A stretch of DNA of 64,000 nt from an uncultured Clostridia bacterium (lineage in GTDB: Bacteria > Bacillota > Clostridia > Oscillospirales > Ruminococcaceae). Location of the stretch: NCBI GenBank assembly GCA_947588805.1, contig CANPYR010000001.1, forward strand, positions 62,001 to 126,000, read 5' to 3'. Made by a program: the position numbers and the translations under genes. A model generated the notes under the pieces. It was not told the DNA's origin. It worked only from the letters and a program-made list of their open reading frames with translations, and made no database searches. Below, piece by piece: positions 41,962-51,732 of this stretch (within the stretch, counting starts at the first letter, position 1; each line of letters opens with the position of its first letter).

Positions 41962-41990
41962 AAAACAGCCCTTGTCTTGGGGCTGTTTTT
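41961..41990. terminator. Bidirectional terminator
   Basis: AACAGCCC and GGGCTGTT pair perfectly around eight bases; TTT on the plus side and a run of T on the minus side. It ends the GH51 operon on the minus strand and the possible small gene on the plus strand. Confidence 0.88.
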
Positions 41991-42036
41991 ATCTTTTATT
42001 CCTGTCCTACCCCTTCTCCTCATCTTCCCCCTCTCC

Positions 42037-42318
42037 CTACCGTCTCTTCTCCCCTTCCCATTTATGCAGCGCGCTTGGGCAGCGATTTTTTGCCGTCGCT
42101 GCCCGCAGCTCTACAAAACATCCGCACTCGCGGCATATGCCGTTCTCAAGTCCGTCGCATTCCCGGCATATCCCGAGACGGCGATTATATTCCTCTTGGT
42201 CCGTCTTTACATCCTCCGGGATAACCGCTATAAGCTCGTTTACTTTCTTATAAAGCCCCTCTGGATCGATCTGCAAAAGCAAACATCTTTTACAGACCGG
42301 CCTGCCTTCGATCTCCAT
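42037..42318 (-). CDS. Small Cys-rich protein, DUF6171-like
   Basis: 93 residues from ATG 42318. Cys pairs CKRC, CRECDGLENGICRECGCF and a late NRCP suggest one or two zinc sites; I recall this pattern from DUF6171. The start shares a base with the GH51 stop (TGATG), so the two are coupled. No function is known. Confidence 0.75.
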   Translation of the reverse strand: MEIEGRPVCKRCLLLQIDPEGLYKKVNELIAVIPEDVKTDQEEYNRRLGICRECDGLENGICRECGCFVELRAATAKNRCPSALHKWEGEKRR

Positions 42319-43817
42319 CAGCAGAGCTCGATCGCTACGACGGAACACTTCGGAAGCTTGAATCTAAGCTTCTCGCCGTCAAGCTTGATATCCTCAAACG
42401 CCTTCGGAGCTACAACGTCGGGATTTTCAAAATCGTTAAGCGCATTATACGCCCCCGTCAGGATCTTCGCGGTCGCGGTCTTGTATTCCGCTCTCGGCAT
42501 AACGCAGTCAATATCAAAATCTTCATCCAAAGAAGCGTTCGAGATCGTAATATGCATTTTTCCTTCCGCGTCTACGGAAACCGACTGAGAAACAGCTCTT
42601 AAGCTGTCAACCTCCTGGCCGGGCCATCTGCGCTCGGGCTGGGGAAGAAGCTCTTTATTCTCGCAGTTTGAATATACAAGCTCCGCGTCCATGTGATCCT
42701 TATACATATCAAAGACGTGATATGTCGGAGTCTTTACCATCTTTTCTCCCTCGGTGAGAAGTATGGCCTGCAAAACGTTTATCATCTGCGCGATATTCGC
42801 CATCTTTACTCTTGCCGAATGCTCGTTGAAGAGATTCAGGTTGATGGAAGCAAGTATAGCGTCCCTCATCGTGTTCTGCTGATAGAGGAATCCGGGGTTG
42901 GTGCCCTCTAAAACGTCGGTCCAGATCCCCCACTCGTCTACGATAAGTCCGATCCTGTGATCGTTGTCGTATCTCTGCATTATCCCCTCCTGATCCTTGA
43001 GGATCCTCTCCATGAACCAGGTGTGGGAAAGAGTCTTATAGTATTCCTCCTCGGAGAAGTTTACGGAATCTCCTTTATGGAACCACTGATTCGTCGGGAC
43101 GGTGTAATTATGCAAAGAAAGTCCCTGCATCTGATGCGCGCCTACGTTTTTCATCATACCGTCAGTCCAGTTCACGTCGTTTCCGTTGGGGCCGCATGCT
43201 ATCTGCTGCTCCGCGCCGCGGACAAAGCAGTGGAATCTCTTATATACGCTCGAATAGTAATCGACGTTCATCTCGCCGCCGCAGCCCCAGTTCTCGTTGC
43301 CGATACCGACATATTTGACCTTCCAGGGCTTCTCGCGGCCGTTCTTCTTTCTGAGCTCTGTCATCGGGCTCTCGTTCGCGCTTGTCATATATTCCATCCA
43401 CTCGGCGGCTTCCTCTACGGTGCCGGAGCCTACGTTTACGGATACGTACGCTTCGCAGCCGATAAGCTCGCAGAAGTCGAGGAATTCATGAGTACCGAAG
43501 GAATTGTCCTCGGTTATGCCGCCCCAGTGGATATTTACTATCTTTTTCCTTTCCTCCTGAGGACCTATTCCGTCGCGCCAGTGGTATGTATCGGCGAAGC
43601 AGCCGCCCGGCCAGCGGATAACCGGGATCTTTATTGCCTTGAGGGCTTCGACTACGTCCTTTCTGTAGCCGTTGATATTCGGGATCGGAGAATCCTTTCC
43701 CACGAATATCCCTCCGTAGATGCAGCGGCCGAGATGCTCGGCGAAGTGGCCGTAGATTTCCTTATTGATTTTTGATATTCTGTTTTCCTTGTCAACGGTC
43801 ATTTTCAGTGTGCTCAT
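42318..43817 (-). CDS. GH51 alpha-L-arabinofuranosidase
   Basis: 499 residues. Acid/base Glu175 in GIGNENWGCGG and nucleophile Glu295 in LIVDEWGIW; the N-terminal INKEIYGHFAEHLG and IPVIRWPGGCFADTYHW are family hallmarks. No signal peptide, so it trims arabinose from imported arabino-oligosaccharides in the cytosol. GGAGG precedes ATG 43817 and a promoter lies at 43848-43876. Coupled to the DUF6171-like gene. Confidence 0.95.
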   Translation of the reverse strand: MSTLKMTVDKENRISKINKEIYGHFAEHLGRCIYGGIFVGKDSPIPNINGYRKDVVEALKAIKIPVIRWPGGCFADTYHWRDGIGPQEERKKIVNIHWGGITEDNSFGTHEFLDFCELIGCEAYVSVNVGSGTVEEAAEWMEYMTSANESPMTELRKKNGREKPWKVKYVGIGNENWGCGGEMNVDYYSSVYKRFHCFVRGAEQQIACGPNGNDVNWTDGMMKNVGAHQMQGLSLHNYTVPTNQWFHKGDSVNFSEEEYYKTLSHTWFMERILKDQEGIMQRYDNDHRIGLIVDEWGIWTDVLEGTNPGFLYQQNTMRDAILASINLNLFNEHSARVKMANIAQMINVLQAILLTEGEKMVKTPTYHVFDMYKDHMDAELVYSNCENKELLPQPERRWPGQEVDSLRAVSQSVSVDAEGKMHITISNASLDEDFDIDCVMPRAEYKTATAKILTGAYNALNDFENPDVVAPKAFEDIKLDGEKLRFKLPKCSVVAIELC

Positions 43818-43847
43818 GATTATTCCTCCTTGGTTTTTAATACCCTT

Positions 43848-43876
43848 ATTTTACTACCTTTTCTAAGATAAGTCAA
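43848..43876 (-). promoter_or_regulatory. Sigma-A promoter of the GH51 operon
   Basis: On the minus strand TTGACT, 17 nt and TAAAAT. Confidence 0.75.
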
Positions 43877-43958
43877 CACCTTTTCGGAATTATTGCCGCA
43901 GTTTCATCTATCTTTCATATTTGATTTATCCTAAGATATGACTGCGATTTAATCTTTA

Positions 43959-46238
43959 TCACAGTCCCTCGACTTTTATCTTTCCGTCCTCGGCTGTGAC
44001 GTTTATCGAGCGAAGCTTTATCTCGCCGCTGTCTACTATCATCGAAGCTATTTTATCCTCCACTTCCTTCTGAAGGACCCTTCTTATATCTCTCGCGCCG
44101 TATTTTTCATCATACGCAAGCTCCGCGATCGCAAGCTCGGCCGCGCGATCAAAGGTGAACATAATAAGCTTCTCGGAAAGCGGGGCTTCCATCTCTTTAA
44201 GCATTATGTGGGCGATATCGGCGTAGTTATCCTTTGAGAGCGGGTTGAATACCACTATCTCGTCTACTCTGGAAATAAATTCCGGACGAAGGAATTCTCT
44301 TAAACCCTTTATCGCTCTGTCGCGGGAGACCTGAGCGTCGGTCTTTGAGAAGCCTATTCCCATGGACTTATCAGTAGAACCCGCGTTTGAGGTCATTATT
44401 ATTACCGTGTTTTCAAAGTTTACGCTTCTGCCCTGGGCGTCGTTTACTCTGCCCTCGTCCAAGATCTGCAAGAGTATATTCATAACGTCGGGGTGAGCTT
44501 TTTCTATCTCGTCGAAGAGCACCACAGAATATGGCTTGCGGCGGATTTTCTCGGTGAGCTGTCCCGCTTCGTCGTATCCTACGTAGCCCGGAGGGGAACC
44601 TATGAGTCTTGAGACGGTGTGCTTTTCCATGTACTCAGACATATCTATCCTTACAAGCGGCTCGGTAGCGTCAAAGAGTTCCTTTGCAAGCGTTTTCGCA
44701 AGCTCCGTCTTTCCAACGCCGGTTGGTCCTACGAAGATGAACGACGCGGGGCGCTTATTTTCAGAGAGCTGCACCCTTGATCGCTTTATCGCGTTGCATA
44801 CAAGCTCCACAGCTTCGGGCTGGCCGATTATTCTCTTTGAAAGGGCTTCCTTCAGATTTCTTATCTTCAGGTATTCGCTCTCGACTATCTTGTTTGCAGG
44901 TATTCCGGTCCAGAGCTCTATTACCTTTGAAAGATCGTCCTCGGTCACTTTTACAGATTCGACTATAGGCTTAAGCTCTTCCATGCGGCTGTCTATCCGC
45001 AACAGCTCGGCTCTTGCCTTCGCTATCTCCTCGTAGTCGGGATTCTCGGAATTTTCGCTGTCGGATATCCAGTTTCCGACGCTTTCGGATTTTCCTTTAA
45101 GATCCGCGTACTCCCCTATCTCCGGACATCTTATCGAAGCGGAGGCGCAGGCTTCGTCAAGAAGATCTATCGCCTTATCGGGCAGGAATCTGTCGGTTAT
45201 ATATCTTTCGGACAGCACCGCGCACATCCTGAGAGCCGCGTCTGATATCTTCACGCGGTGGAAGTCCTCGTAGTATCCCCTTATTCCCTTTAAGACCTCG
45301 AAAGTATCGTCTACCGTGGGTTCGGAGACGGTGACGGGCTGGAATCTTCTTTCGAGCGCGGAGTCCTTCTCGATGTACTTTCTGTACTCGTTGAAGGTCG
45401 TGGCGCCGATGACCTGGACTTCTCCTCTTGAAAGCGCCGGCTTAAGAATATTCGCCGCGTTCATCGAGCCTTCGCTGTCTCCGGTTCCCACCAGTCGGTG
45501 CACCTCGTCGATGAATAAAATTATATTCCCCTCGCGCTTTACCTCTTCTATCAGTCCCTTCATCCTCGACTCGAACTGCCCTCGGAACTGAGTTCCCGCG
45601 ACGAGCGCGGTCATATCCAAAAGAAACAGCCTTTTGCCCCTGATATTATACGGGACTTCGCCGGAAACTATCTTCTGGGCGATGCCTTCCGCTATCGCAG
45701 TCTTTCCGACTCCCGGCTCTCCTATCAGACAGGGGTTATTCTTCTGCCGCCTTGAAAGGATCTGCATGACTCTCCCGATCTCGCGGTCTCTTCCGATTAT
45801 CCTGTCAAGCTTTCCTTCTATCGCCCTCTGATTCAGATCGGTGCAGTAGGTCCCGAGGAATTTAAGCTCCGGCTTTCCGCGTTCCTTCTGATCCCCCGCC
45901 CTGCTCTTTCCGTTCTTTGTCTCCTGGCCGCCATCCTGATTACGGTTCTGCCGATCCTGCTGATTCGTCGGCGTCATCCTGTTGAAGAAATTAGATACGA
46001 AATTCGGAAGCGTTCCCGAACCGCCCGGCTCAAAGCTGTCGCCGTCGGGCGAAAAGCTCTCGGAAAACGCTTCAAGGTCCTCGTCGGTGATCCCCATCTG
46101 CTTCATATATTCATCGACCTGGGCTATGCCCGCTTCCTTGGCGCAGATAAGACAGAGCCCTTCGCTCTTCTTCTCGTTGCCGTTCATGGTGGTAATAAAT
46201 ACCACCGCCTGTCTCTTTTTGCATCTTGAACAAATCAT
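43959..46238 (-). CDS. clpE: ClpE-like ATP-dependent Clp ATPase
   Basis: 759 residues. An N-terminal zinc ribbon (CSRC and CLIC, residues 3-31) replaces the Clp_N repeats of ClpC and is the ClpE hallmark; a Gln/Asn-rich linker follows. Two AAA+ modules carry GEPGVGKTA and GPTGVGKTE, with VLFDEIEKAHPDV in the second. A GIGF tripeptide loop (SMGIGFSK) fits ClpP docking. It unfolds damaged proteins for ClpP. It is the last gene of the long ruvC unit; no CtsR box was seen in front. Confidence 0.93.
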   Translation of the reverse strand: MICSRCKKRQAVVFITTMNGNEKKSEGLCLICAKEAGIAQVDEYMKQMGITDEDLEAFSESFSPDGDSFEPGGSGTLPNFVSNFFNRMTPTNQQDRQNRNQDGGQETKNGKSRAGDQKERGKPELKFLGTYCTDLNQRAIEGKLDRIIGRDREIGRVMQILSRRQKNNPCLIGEPGVGKTAIAEGIAQKIVSGEVPYNIRGKRLFLLDMTALVAGTQFRGQFESRMKGLIEEVKREGNIILFIDEVHRLVGTGDSEGSMNAANILKPALSRGEVQVIGATTFNEYRKYIEKDSALERRFQPVTVSEPTVDDTFEVLKGIRGYYEDFHRVKISDAALRMCAVLSERYITDRFLPDKAIDLLDEACASASIRCPEIGEYADLKGKSESVGNWISDSENSENPDYEEIAKARAELLRIDSRMEELKPIVESVKVTEDDLSKVIELWTGIPANKIVESEYLKIRNLKEALSKRIIGQPEAVELVCNAIKRSRVQLSENKRPASFIFVGPTGVGKTELAKTLAKELFDATEPLVRIDMSEYMEKHTVSRLIGSPPGYVGYDEAGQLTEKIRRKPYSVVLFDEIEKAHPDVMNILLQILDEGRVNDAQGRSVNFENTVIIMTSNAGSTDKSMGIGFSKTDAQVSRDRAIKGLREFLRPEFISRVDEIVVFNPLSKDNYADIAHIMLKEMEAPLSEKLIMFTFDRAAELAIAELAYDEKYGARDIRRVLQKEVEDKIASMIVDSGEIKLRSINVTAEDGKIKVEGL

Positions 46239-46257
46239 AAACCTTTCCTCCTTAGTC

Positions 46258-47172
46258 TCAGCGCGAAGATAAAAACGCCGCTATATCAAAATCGTAGAAG
46301 TATCTGAAAACATAGGTCCTGGCGACCGTGGACGAATTAAGGAAAATAAGCGAATCGGTGGTGAAGATACAGATAAGCTTAACTATCTGAGCGGCGACAT
46401 AGATTATAAGTATGCCCTCCGCGGCTCCGAATATCGCGCCCGCCAATACGTTCACGGGACCTATTATCGGGATCTTGTTAAGACTCTTGAAGGCGTTCGC
46501 GATGGCTCCCGAGATTACCGTTAATATCGCCATCGCGGCCACCCATATTATCGCTTTAAGCAAAAGCTTTACCGCAGGAGCTATCAGAAGCTCCTCGACC
46601 GTCTCGGCTGTGGAATTTCTGTCTCCCTTTAAAAATACGTTCACGGTATTTTTAAGATTATTCTCAGCGTCCGTCACCTGAGTCAGGATCTCTTTAAGAG
46701 TATCCGGCGAGACCACGTCTCCGACAAGCGCTTTAAGCATCCCTTCCGTGACGCTCGATTCCACTCCCGCTTCTATATCGCTCTGGGATTTCCCGGAACC
46801 GTTGTTTTTTATCTCCGAAGCTATATTTGTAAAGAAATCGCTCCCCGCCGAGCCTGCGATGACTCCTTCGATCTCGGGGTTAGTCATTTCTACTCCGTAT
46901 CCCCCATCGGAAACCGCGGATGAAACTACGTTAAGGGGATTCGTTTTTTCCGAAGCGTCCGTAAGAGCGGTCATTATCGGACTGCGAAGCGCTTTTTCAT
47001 ATATGACCGGCGCTCCGACCGTAGAGAGAAGCCAGCTGCATACGACCGAAACCGCCATCATCGCGATCAGGACCACGCTTCTCATAAGCCCGCGTTTCGA
47101 GCCGCAGTACGCGGTCACAAGGATTATCCCCGCCGCGCATATATCATAAAACCAGAAAAGATCCTGTGCCAT
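46258..47172 (-). CDS. CvpA-like membrane protein
   Basis: 304 residues. Helices at about 10-30 (FYDICAAGIILVTAYCGSKRG), 33-52, and two near the C-terminus (around 205-225 and 245-275) match the CvpA/colicin V production fold, with a polar extracytoplasmic insertion (about 70-195) that makes it longer than usual (about 160-220). Its molecular role is unsettled. It lies between the DUF5711 gene and clpE. Confidence 0.78.
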   Translation of the reverse strand: MAQDLFWFYDICAAGIILVTAYCGSKRGLMRSVVLIAMMAVSVVCSWLLSTVGAPVIYEKALRSPIMTALTDASEKTNPLNVVSSAVSDGGYGVEMTNPEIEGVIAGSAGSDFFTNIASEIKNNGSGKSQSDIEAGVESSVTEGMLKALVGDVVSPDTLKEILTQVTDAENNLKNTVNVFLKGDRNSTAETVEELLIAPAVKLLLKAIIWVAAMAILTVISGAIANAFKSLNKIPIIGPVNVLAGAIFGAAEGILIIYVAAQIVKLICIFTTDSLIFLNSSTVARTYVFRYFYDFDIAAFLSSR

Positions 47173-47192
47173 ATTTATTCCACTCCTTTGTT

Positions 47193-48377
47193 TTAAATAC
47201 TGAATTCTATTTTCTCTACCGAACGGTATCCCAAAAGGAATATCTCGTCGTCTATTACGGAAAATTCCCGGTATACCGTTCCGAGCGGAGCGGTGGCCAA
47301 AAGATCCCCGCCGCTTCCGTATGCTTCTACCGACGTATCGGTGAGTATGTATATCGCCTTATCGGCGCAATATACGTCCTTCACGGTTCCCGAGATCGGG
47401 ACGTTTTTGACCTCTTCTCCCGAAAAGCTTATTATCGAAAGCATTCCTCCGCTTCCTCCCGCGCCCTCGAACACAAGCGCCGCTAAGGATTTCCCGACAT
47501 AATAATTCAGAAGCTCGTAGTCGTAGCCGAAATTCATCTCAATGCTGCCTTCGGAATTAAGACGGTAGAACCTGTCTCTGCCGAGCAGGCAGCAGCCGTT
47601 CGGGGTATACGCGGCGCAAAAGCCGAGAGTTTCAAGAGCTGCGGTCTTCATCACTATCTCGGTGGAGCTAAAGCTCAGCTCGGTTACTACCGATTGAAAG
47701 GTTCCGCCCCTTGCGTATGAGCTCGATACAAGGCAGCCCTTTCCGTTCGGCTTAAGGGCTACAGCCGTTATCATCGACCCGTCGGCCCAGTGATAAATCT
47801 CCGAGCCGCCCTTATCGTACACCGTAAGATAGGCGAGATATTTTTCATTCGCGGTCACGATAGCTACGCTCCCGTCGTCTCCGACCGCTCCTAAGAGTAT
47901 CTGGTCCGTGACCTTCTTTGAATATATCTTATCCCTCTGACCGGCAAGCATGAAATTATAGCCGCCCTGATCGTATACGAGAGTCCTCTTTTCGGATTCG
48001 GCAACGATGGGATTTGAATACGGCGCCTGCTCGGTGTACTTAAGATTTCCGGAGGAGTCGTATACGTAAAACGAAGTATCCGCAAAAAGCGTCCAGCTTC
48101 CAGCGACCTTTCCTATGCCGGTATGAGTCTTTTTCGAGATATCTATCGGATAGTTTCCTCCCGCCAGCGCGCCGTCGTTCTGAACTGCGGAGTCGGAATG
48201 CCGCTCAAGTATCCCGTCGAAGAAATTGAGCCACGCGTCGCGGCTTAGATATATCAGCCCCGCGATTATAAGCACCGCAAGTATGAAGGAAAAATTCTTT
48301 ATATTTCTTTTCGCGCGCTTTTTTCTTCTTGCGCGCCGCATGTCTGTTTCAAACGATTTTACCGAAGGCAAAGCCAT
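47193..48377 (-). CDS. DUF5711-like membrane-anchored beta-propeller protein
   Basis: 394 residues from ATG 48377 (398 from GTG 48389; both have weak ribosome sites). A basic cytoplasmic start (RRARRKKRAKRNIKN) is followed by a transmembrane helix (about 29-48) and an outside domain with repeating GSWTLFADTSFYVYDSSG-like blades. I recall DUF5711 for such proteins; function unknown. It sits between truA and cvpA in the same unit. Confidence 0.7.
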   Translation of the reverse strand: MALPSVKSFETDMRRARRKKRAKRNIKNFSFILAVLIIAGLIYLSRDAWLNFFDGILERHSDSAVQNDGALAGGNYPIDISKKTHTGIGKVAGSWTLFADTSFYVYDSSGNLKYTEQAPYSNPIVAESEKRTLVYDQGGYNFMLAGQRDKIYSKKVTDQILLGAVGDDGSVAIVTANEKYLAYLTVYDKGGSEIYHWADGSMITAVALKPNGKGCLVSSSYARGGTFQSVVTELSFSSTEIVMKTAALETLGFCAAYTPNGCCLLGRDRFYRLNSEGSIEMNFGYDYELLNYYVGKSLAALVFEGAGGSGGMLSIISFSGEEVKNVPISGTVKDVYCADKAIYILTDTSVEAYGSGGDLLATAPLGTVYREFSVIDDEIFLLGYRSVEKIEFSI

Positions 48378-48399
48378 ACCCCCAATCACTGTTTATTAT

Positions 48400-49134
48400 T
48401 CAGTAGAAAACTCTGTTGAGATAGAGTCCCTGCGGCGGGACCGTCTTTCCGGCGAGCCGCCTGTCGCGGGAGGATAAGATCCCGGGGATGGAATCCTCGG
48501 AAAGCTTCCCGTCGTTTATAAAAAGCAGCGTTCCGACGGTTATCCTTACCATGTTATATAAAAATCCGTCCCCCGAGACCGTGAATTTCACCACGTCCCC
48601 GCTTCGCTCCACTTTATATTCGTATACCGTCCTCACCGTTACTTCCTTGTCGCAGGCCGAAGCGCAGAACGATTTGAAGTCGTGAGTCCCTATGAACGCC
48701 TTGCACGCGCGATCTAACTTCTTTTCGTCTATCGGATACCACGAGCGGTACATCCTGTCGGCGTAAAACGGGGATTTCGTCTCGCTGTTGTGTATCAAAT
48801 ATATATACTCCTTGCCGCGGCAGCAAAATCTCGCGTGAAAATCCGGCGGGGCTTCCTCGGCTGAGAGGACGGCTATATCCGGCGGCAGAACGCCGTTAAG
48901 TCCGTATTTTATTCCGCGGCAGTCGATCGGGCTTTCAAGCTCGGCGCTGAATACGAACTCGTTCGCGTGAACTCCCGCGTCGGTCCTTGAACAGCCGTTC
49001 ACCGTAACCGTCTCTCCGAGAAGCTTTTTTATCGCTTTTTCTATCTCGCCCTGAACCGTCGGGAGATTTTCCTGTCTCTGGAAGCCGTGATATCCCGTCC
49101 CCGCGAACGCGCAGGTCACTTTGTAGTTTTTCAT
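48400..49134 (-). CDS. truA: tRNA pseudouridine(38-40) synthase TruA
   Basis: 244 residues. FAGTGYHGFQRQ near the start, catalytic Asp in GCSRTDAGVHANEF, FHARF and the late YNMVRITVGTLL are all typical. It modifies the anticodon arm of many tRNAs. The ATG overlaps the ecfT stop by 4 bp; the ecfA-ecfA-ecfT-truA order is widespread in Firmicutes. Confidence 0.96.
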   Translation of the reverse strand: MKNYKVTCAFAGTGYHGFQRQENLPTVQGEIEKAIKKLLGETVTVNGCSRTDAGVHANEFVFSAELESPIDCRGIKYGLNGVLPPDIAVLSAEEAPPDFHARFCCRGKEYIYLIHNSETKSPFYADRMYRSWYPIDEKKLDRACKAFIGTHDFKSFCASACDKEVTVRTVYEYKVERSGDVVKFTVSGDGFLYNMVRITVGTLLFINDGKLSEDSIPGILSSRDRRLAGKTVPPQGLYLNRVFY

Positions 49135-49940
49135 ATCGGCAGGAACCTGTTGAGAAGTATCACCGCGACTATGAACAGTACCGTCACGGCGAGCGCGACA
49201 TAATCTCTCGGCGCGGTTTTTAACTGTTTAAGTCTTGTTCTGCCCTCGCCGCCGTGGTAACAGCGGCATTCCATCGCAAGCGCGAGCTCCTCGGCTCTTC
49301 TGAACGCGGATACAAACAGCGGGATCAGTATCGGTATAAGCGCTTTTGCGCGCTTTATTACGTTTCCGCTCTCCATATCCGCTCCCCTCGCCTTCTGAGC
49401 GGACATTATCTTATCCGTCTCCTCTATAAGCGTGGGGATAAAGCGAAGCGCTATCGTCATCATCATCGCTATCTCATGCGCCGGGAACTTTATCACTTTA
49501 AGCGGCGACATCACTCGCTCTATGGCGTCGGTGAGGGTTATCGGGGAGGTGGTATAGGTGAGAAGAGAGGTCCCGAAAATCAGAAGAATTATCCTTGAGG
49601 CCATGAATACCATCGTCTTTAAGCCGCCGGTGGTTATTTTTATAAAATGCCATTCTACAAGCGGATCTCCGGTAGTTATGAAGAACAGGTTTAAAAATCC
49701 CGTGAAGACGATTATCGGCAGGATCGGTTTTACGGATTTTAACATCATCCTTATCGGTATCCCGGACATTAAAAACGCCGCGAGCATGTATATTATCCCC
49801 ACCGCGAGCCCTAAAAAGCCCTTGGCTATAAAAAGCATCACTATATATAAAACGGTCAGAAGAAGCTTCATTCTCGGGTCTAATCTGTGGACCGCCGATT
49901 TTCCGGGGAAATACTGACCTATCGTTATATCCTTTATCAA
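49131..49940 (-). CDS. ecfT: ECF transporter transmembrane component EcfT
   Basis: 269 residues with five or more helices and the two Ala-Arg coupling motifs for the ATPases: QKARGADME and FRRAEELALAMECRCY. It links EcfA1/EcfA2 with exchangeable S-components such as FolT. It is translationally coupled to truA and lies 7 bp after ecfA2. Confidence 0.95.
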   Translation of the reverse strand: MIKDITIGQYFPGKSAVHRLDPRMKLLLTVLYIVMLFIAKGFLGLAVGIIYMLAAFLMSGIPIRMMLKSVKPILPIIVFTGFLNLFFITTGDPLVEWHFIKITTGGLKTMVFMASRIILLIFGTSLLTYTTSPITLTDAIERVMSPLKVIKFPAHEIAMMMTIALRFIPTLIEETDKIMSAQKARGADMESGNVIKRAKALIPILIPLFVSAFRRAEELALAMECRCYHGGEGRTRLKQLKTAPRDYVALAVTVLFIVAVILLNRFLPI

Positions 49941-49946
49941 AGCCTT

Positions 49947-50807
49947 CTATCTCCTTTTTTCAGCAAGAAGTCTAAGTACGAGATCCTTAGCGTAGTCTAT
50001 GCTGAAAACCTCGTCGTCAAATTCTATCCCCATCGCCCTCAGTCTGTCGAAAACTCTCGTTACCTGCGGGACAGTCAGCCCCATCGCCGTCAGCTCGTCC
50101 GCTTTCGCGAACACGCTCGAACGGTCGGAATACATGAACACCTTTGCGTCGTTCATTACAAGTATCTTCGATACCGTCTTAGCTACGTCCTCCATGGAAT
50201 GCGACACCAGCAAAACGGTCGTACCTTTCTCGGCGTGGTATTCCTTTATAAGCCCTAAGATACGGTCCCGTCCCCTCGGGTCGAGTCCCGCGGTCGGCTC
50301 GTCTAATATCAGGACCTTAGGCTCCATCGCCATTACTCCCGCGATCGCTACGCGGCGTTTCTGACCGCCCGAAAGCTCGAACGGGGATTTATCCAAAAGC
50401 TCCGGCTTTAATCCCACAAGCCTTGCGGTCTCCTTTATCCTCTTATCCGCTTCGCCGTCGGTAAGACCCATGTTCTTAGGCCCGAAGGCTATATCCTTAT
50501 ATACCGTCTCCTCGAAGAGCTGGTACTCGGGGTACTGGAATACCAGCCCGACCTTGAAACGGATCTCTTTAAGCCGTGATTTGTCGGCAAAAAGCTCCTC
50601 GCCGTCTATGAAAACCTTTCCGGAGGTCGGCTTCAGAAGTCCGTTGAAGTGCTGGATGAGCGTGGATTTTCCGGAACCCGTGTGCCCGATTATACCTACT
50701 ATCTCCCCGGCTTCTATGTCAAGATTCACGCCGTCTACCGCCGTCTTGCGAAACGGCGTGCCCTCTCCGTATACGTAGGTGAGATCCTCAGTTCTTATTA
50801 TTCCCAA
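49947..50807 (-). CDS. ecfA2: ECF transporter ATPase EcfA2
   Basis: 286 residues. Walker A GHTGSGKST, Q-loop FQYPEYQLF, signature LSGGQKRRVAIAG, Walker B VLILDEPTAGLDP and the H-loop VSHSMED. The FQYPE spelling and a C-terminal extension fit EcfA2. It forms a heterodimer with EcfA1 encoded upstream (7 bp gap). Confidence 0.95.
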   Translation of the reverse strand: MGIIRTEDLTYVYGEGTPFRKTAVDGVNLDIEAGEIVGIIGHTGSGKSTLIQHFNGLLKPTSGKVFIDGEELFADKSRLKEIRFKVGLVFQYPEYQLFEETVYKDIAFGPKNMGLTDGEADKRIKETARLVGLKPELLDKSPFELSGGQKRRVAIAGVMAMEPKVLILDEPTAGLDPRGRDRILGLIKEYHAEKGTTVLLVSHSMEDVAKTVSKILVMNDAKVFMYSDRSSVFAKADELTAMGLTVPQVTRVFDRLRAMGIEFDDEVFSIDYAKDLVLRLLAEKRR

Positions 50808-50813
50808 AATCGA

Positions 50814-51668
50814 TCATTCCTTCTTAAGCAGTTGATAAAGCCTTTCTACGCACTCGTCCTCCGAGATTATGTCGTCCGGAAGATCTATCCCCGCGCGTAT
50901 TAAGCCGTGAGTCAGATCTGTCACGTCCGGAACGTCAAGTCCTACGGATTTTAACAGCTCGGCCTGTGAAAAGACCTTCTTCGGAGCGCCGTCTAACAGT
51001 ATCTTACCGTCGTCCATAACCACTACTCTTCCCGCGCGTGCAGCTTCTTCCATGTAGTGGGTGATGAGCACCACTGTCACGCCTTCGGAATTTAGCTCGG
51101 TTATCGTCTGCATTATCTCGCGCCTTCCGATCGGGTCAAGCATCGCCGTCGGCTCGTCCATGACTATGCACTTGGGCTGCATCGCCAAAACTCCCGCTAT
51201 CGCTATTCTCTGCTTCTGACCGCCGGAGAGCTTGTGGGGAGCGTGCTCGCGGTATTCATACATTCCGACCTTCTTGAGAGCCCAATCTACACGCTTTCTT
51301 ATCTCGGACGGCTCTACGCCGATATTTTCAAGCGCGAACGCTACGTCCTCCTCAACTACCGTCGCTACGATCTGGTTGTCGGGGTTCTGAAATACCATCC
51401 CGACAGTCCTTCTTATATCGTAAAGCTTATCTTCGTCCCGGGTGTTCATCCCGTCCACAAAAACGTCTCCGCTCTCGGGGAGGTTTATTGAATTCAGAAG
51501 CTTTGCAAGCGTTGACTTTCCCGAACCGTTATGTCCGAGCACCGCCACAAATTCTCCCTTATTTATATCGAGCGTCACGCCCTTAAGAACCGTATTCTTT
51601 GTCGGAGGATCGTCGTAGTCGTTTATATAACTGAAGGATACGTCCTTGATTTCTATAAATTTTTCCAT
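50814..51668 (-). CDS. ecfA1: ECF transporter ATPase EcfA1
   Basis: 284 residues. Walker A GHNGSGKST, Q-loop FQNPDNQIVATVVEEDVAF (typical of EcfA1), signature LSGGQKQRIAIAG, Walker B CIVMDEPTAMLDP and H-loop ITHYMEEA. It powers vitamin uptake by the group II ECF system. It follows the methyltransferase gene after 64 bp. Confidence 0.95.
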   Translation of the reverse strand: MEKFIEIKDVSFSYINDYDDPPTKNTVLKGVTLDINKGEFVAVLGHNGSGKSTLAKLLNSINLPESGDVFVDGMNTRDEDKLYDIRRTVGMVFQNPDNQIVATVVEEDVAFALENIGVEPSEIRKRVDWALKKVGMYEYREHAPHKLSGGQKQRIAIAGVLAMQPKCIVMDEPTAMLDPIGRREIMQTITELNSEGVTVVLITHYMEEAARAGRVVVMDDGKILLDGAPKKVFSQAELLKSVGLDVPDVTDLTHGLIRAGIDLPDDIISEDECVERLYQLLKKE

Positions 51669-51732
51669 ATCAAATTTTCTTTCCGTAAATTCATCGGTAT
51701 TCCGTCCGCGTACTGCCGCCGGGGATTTATCC

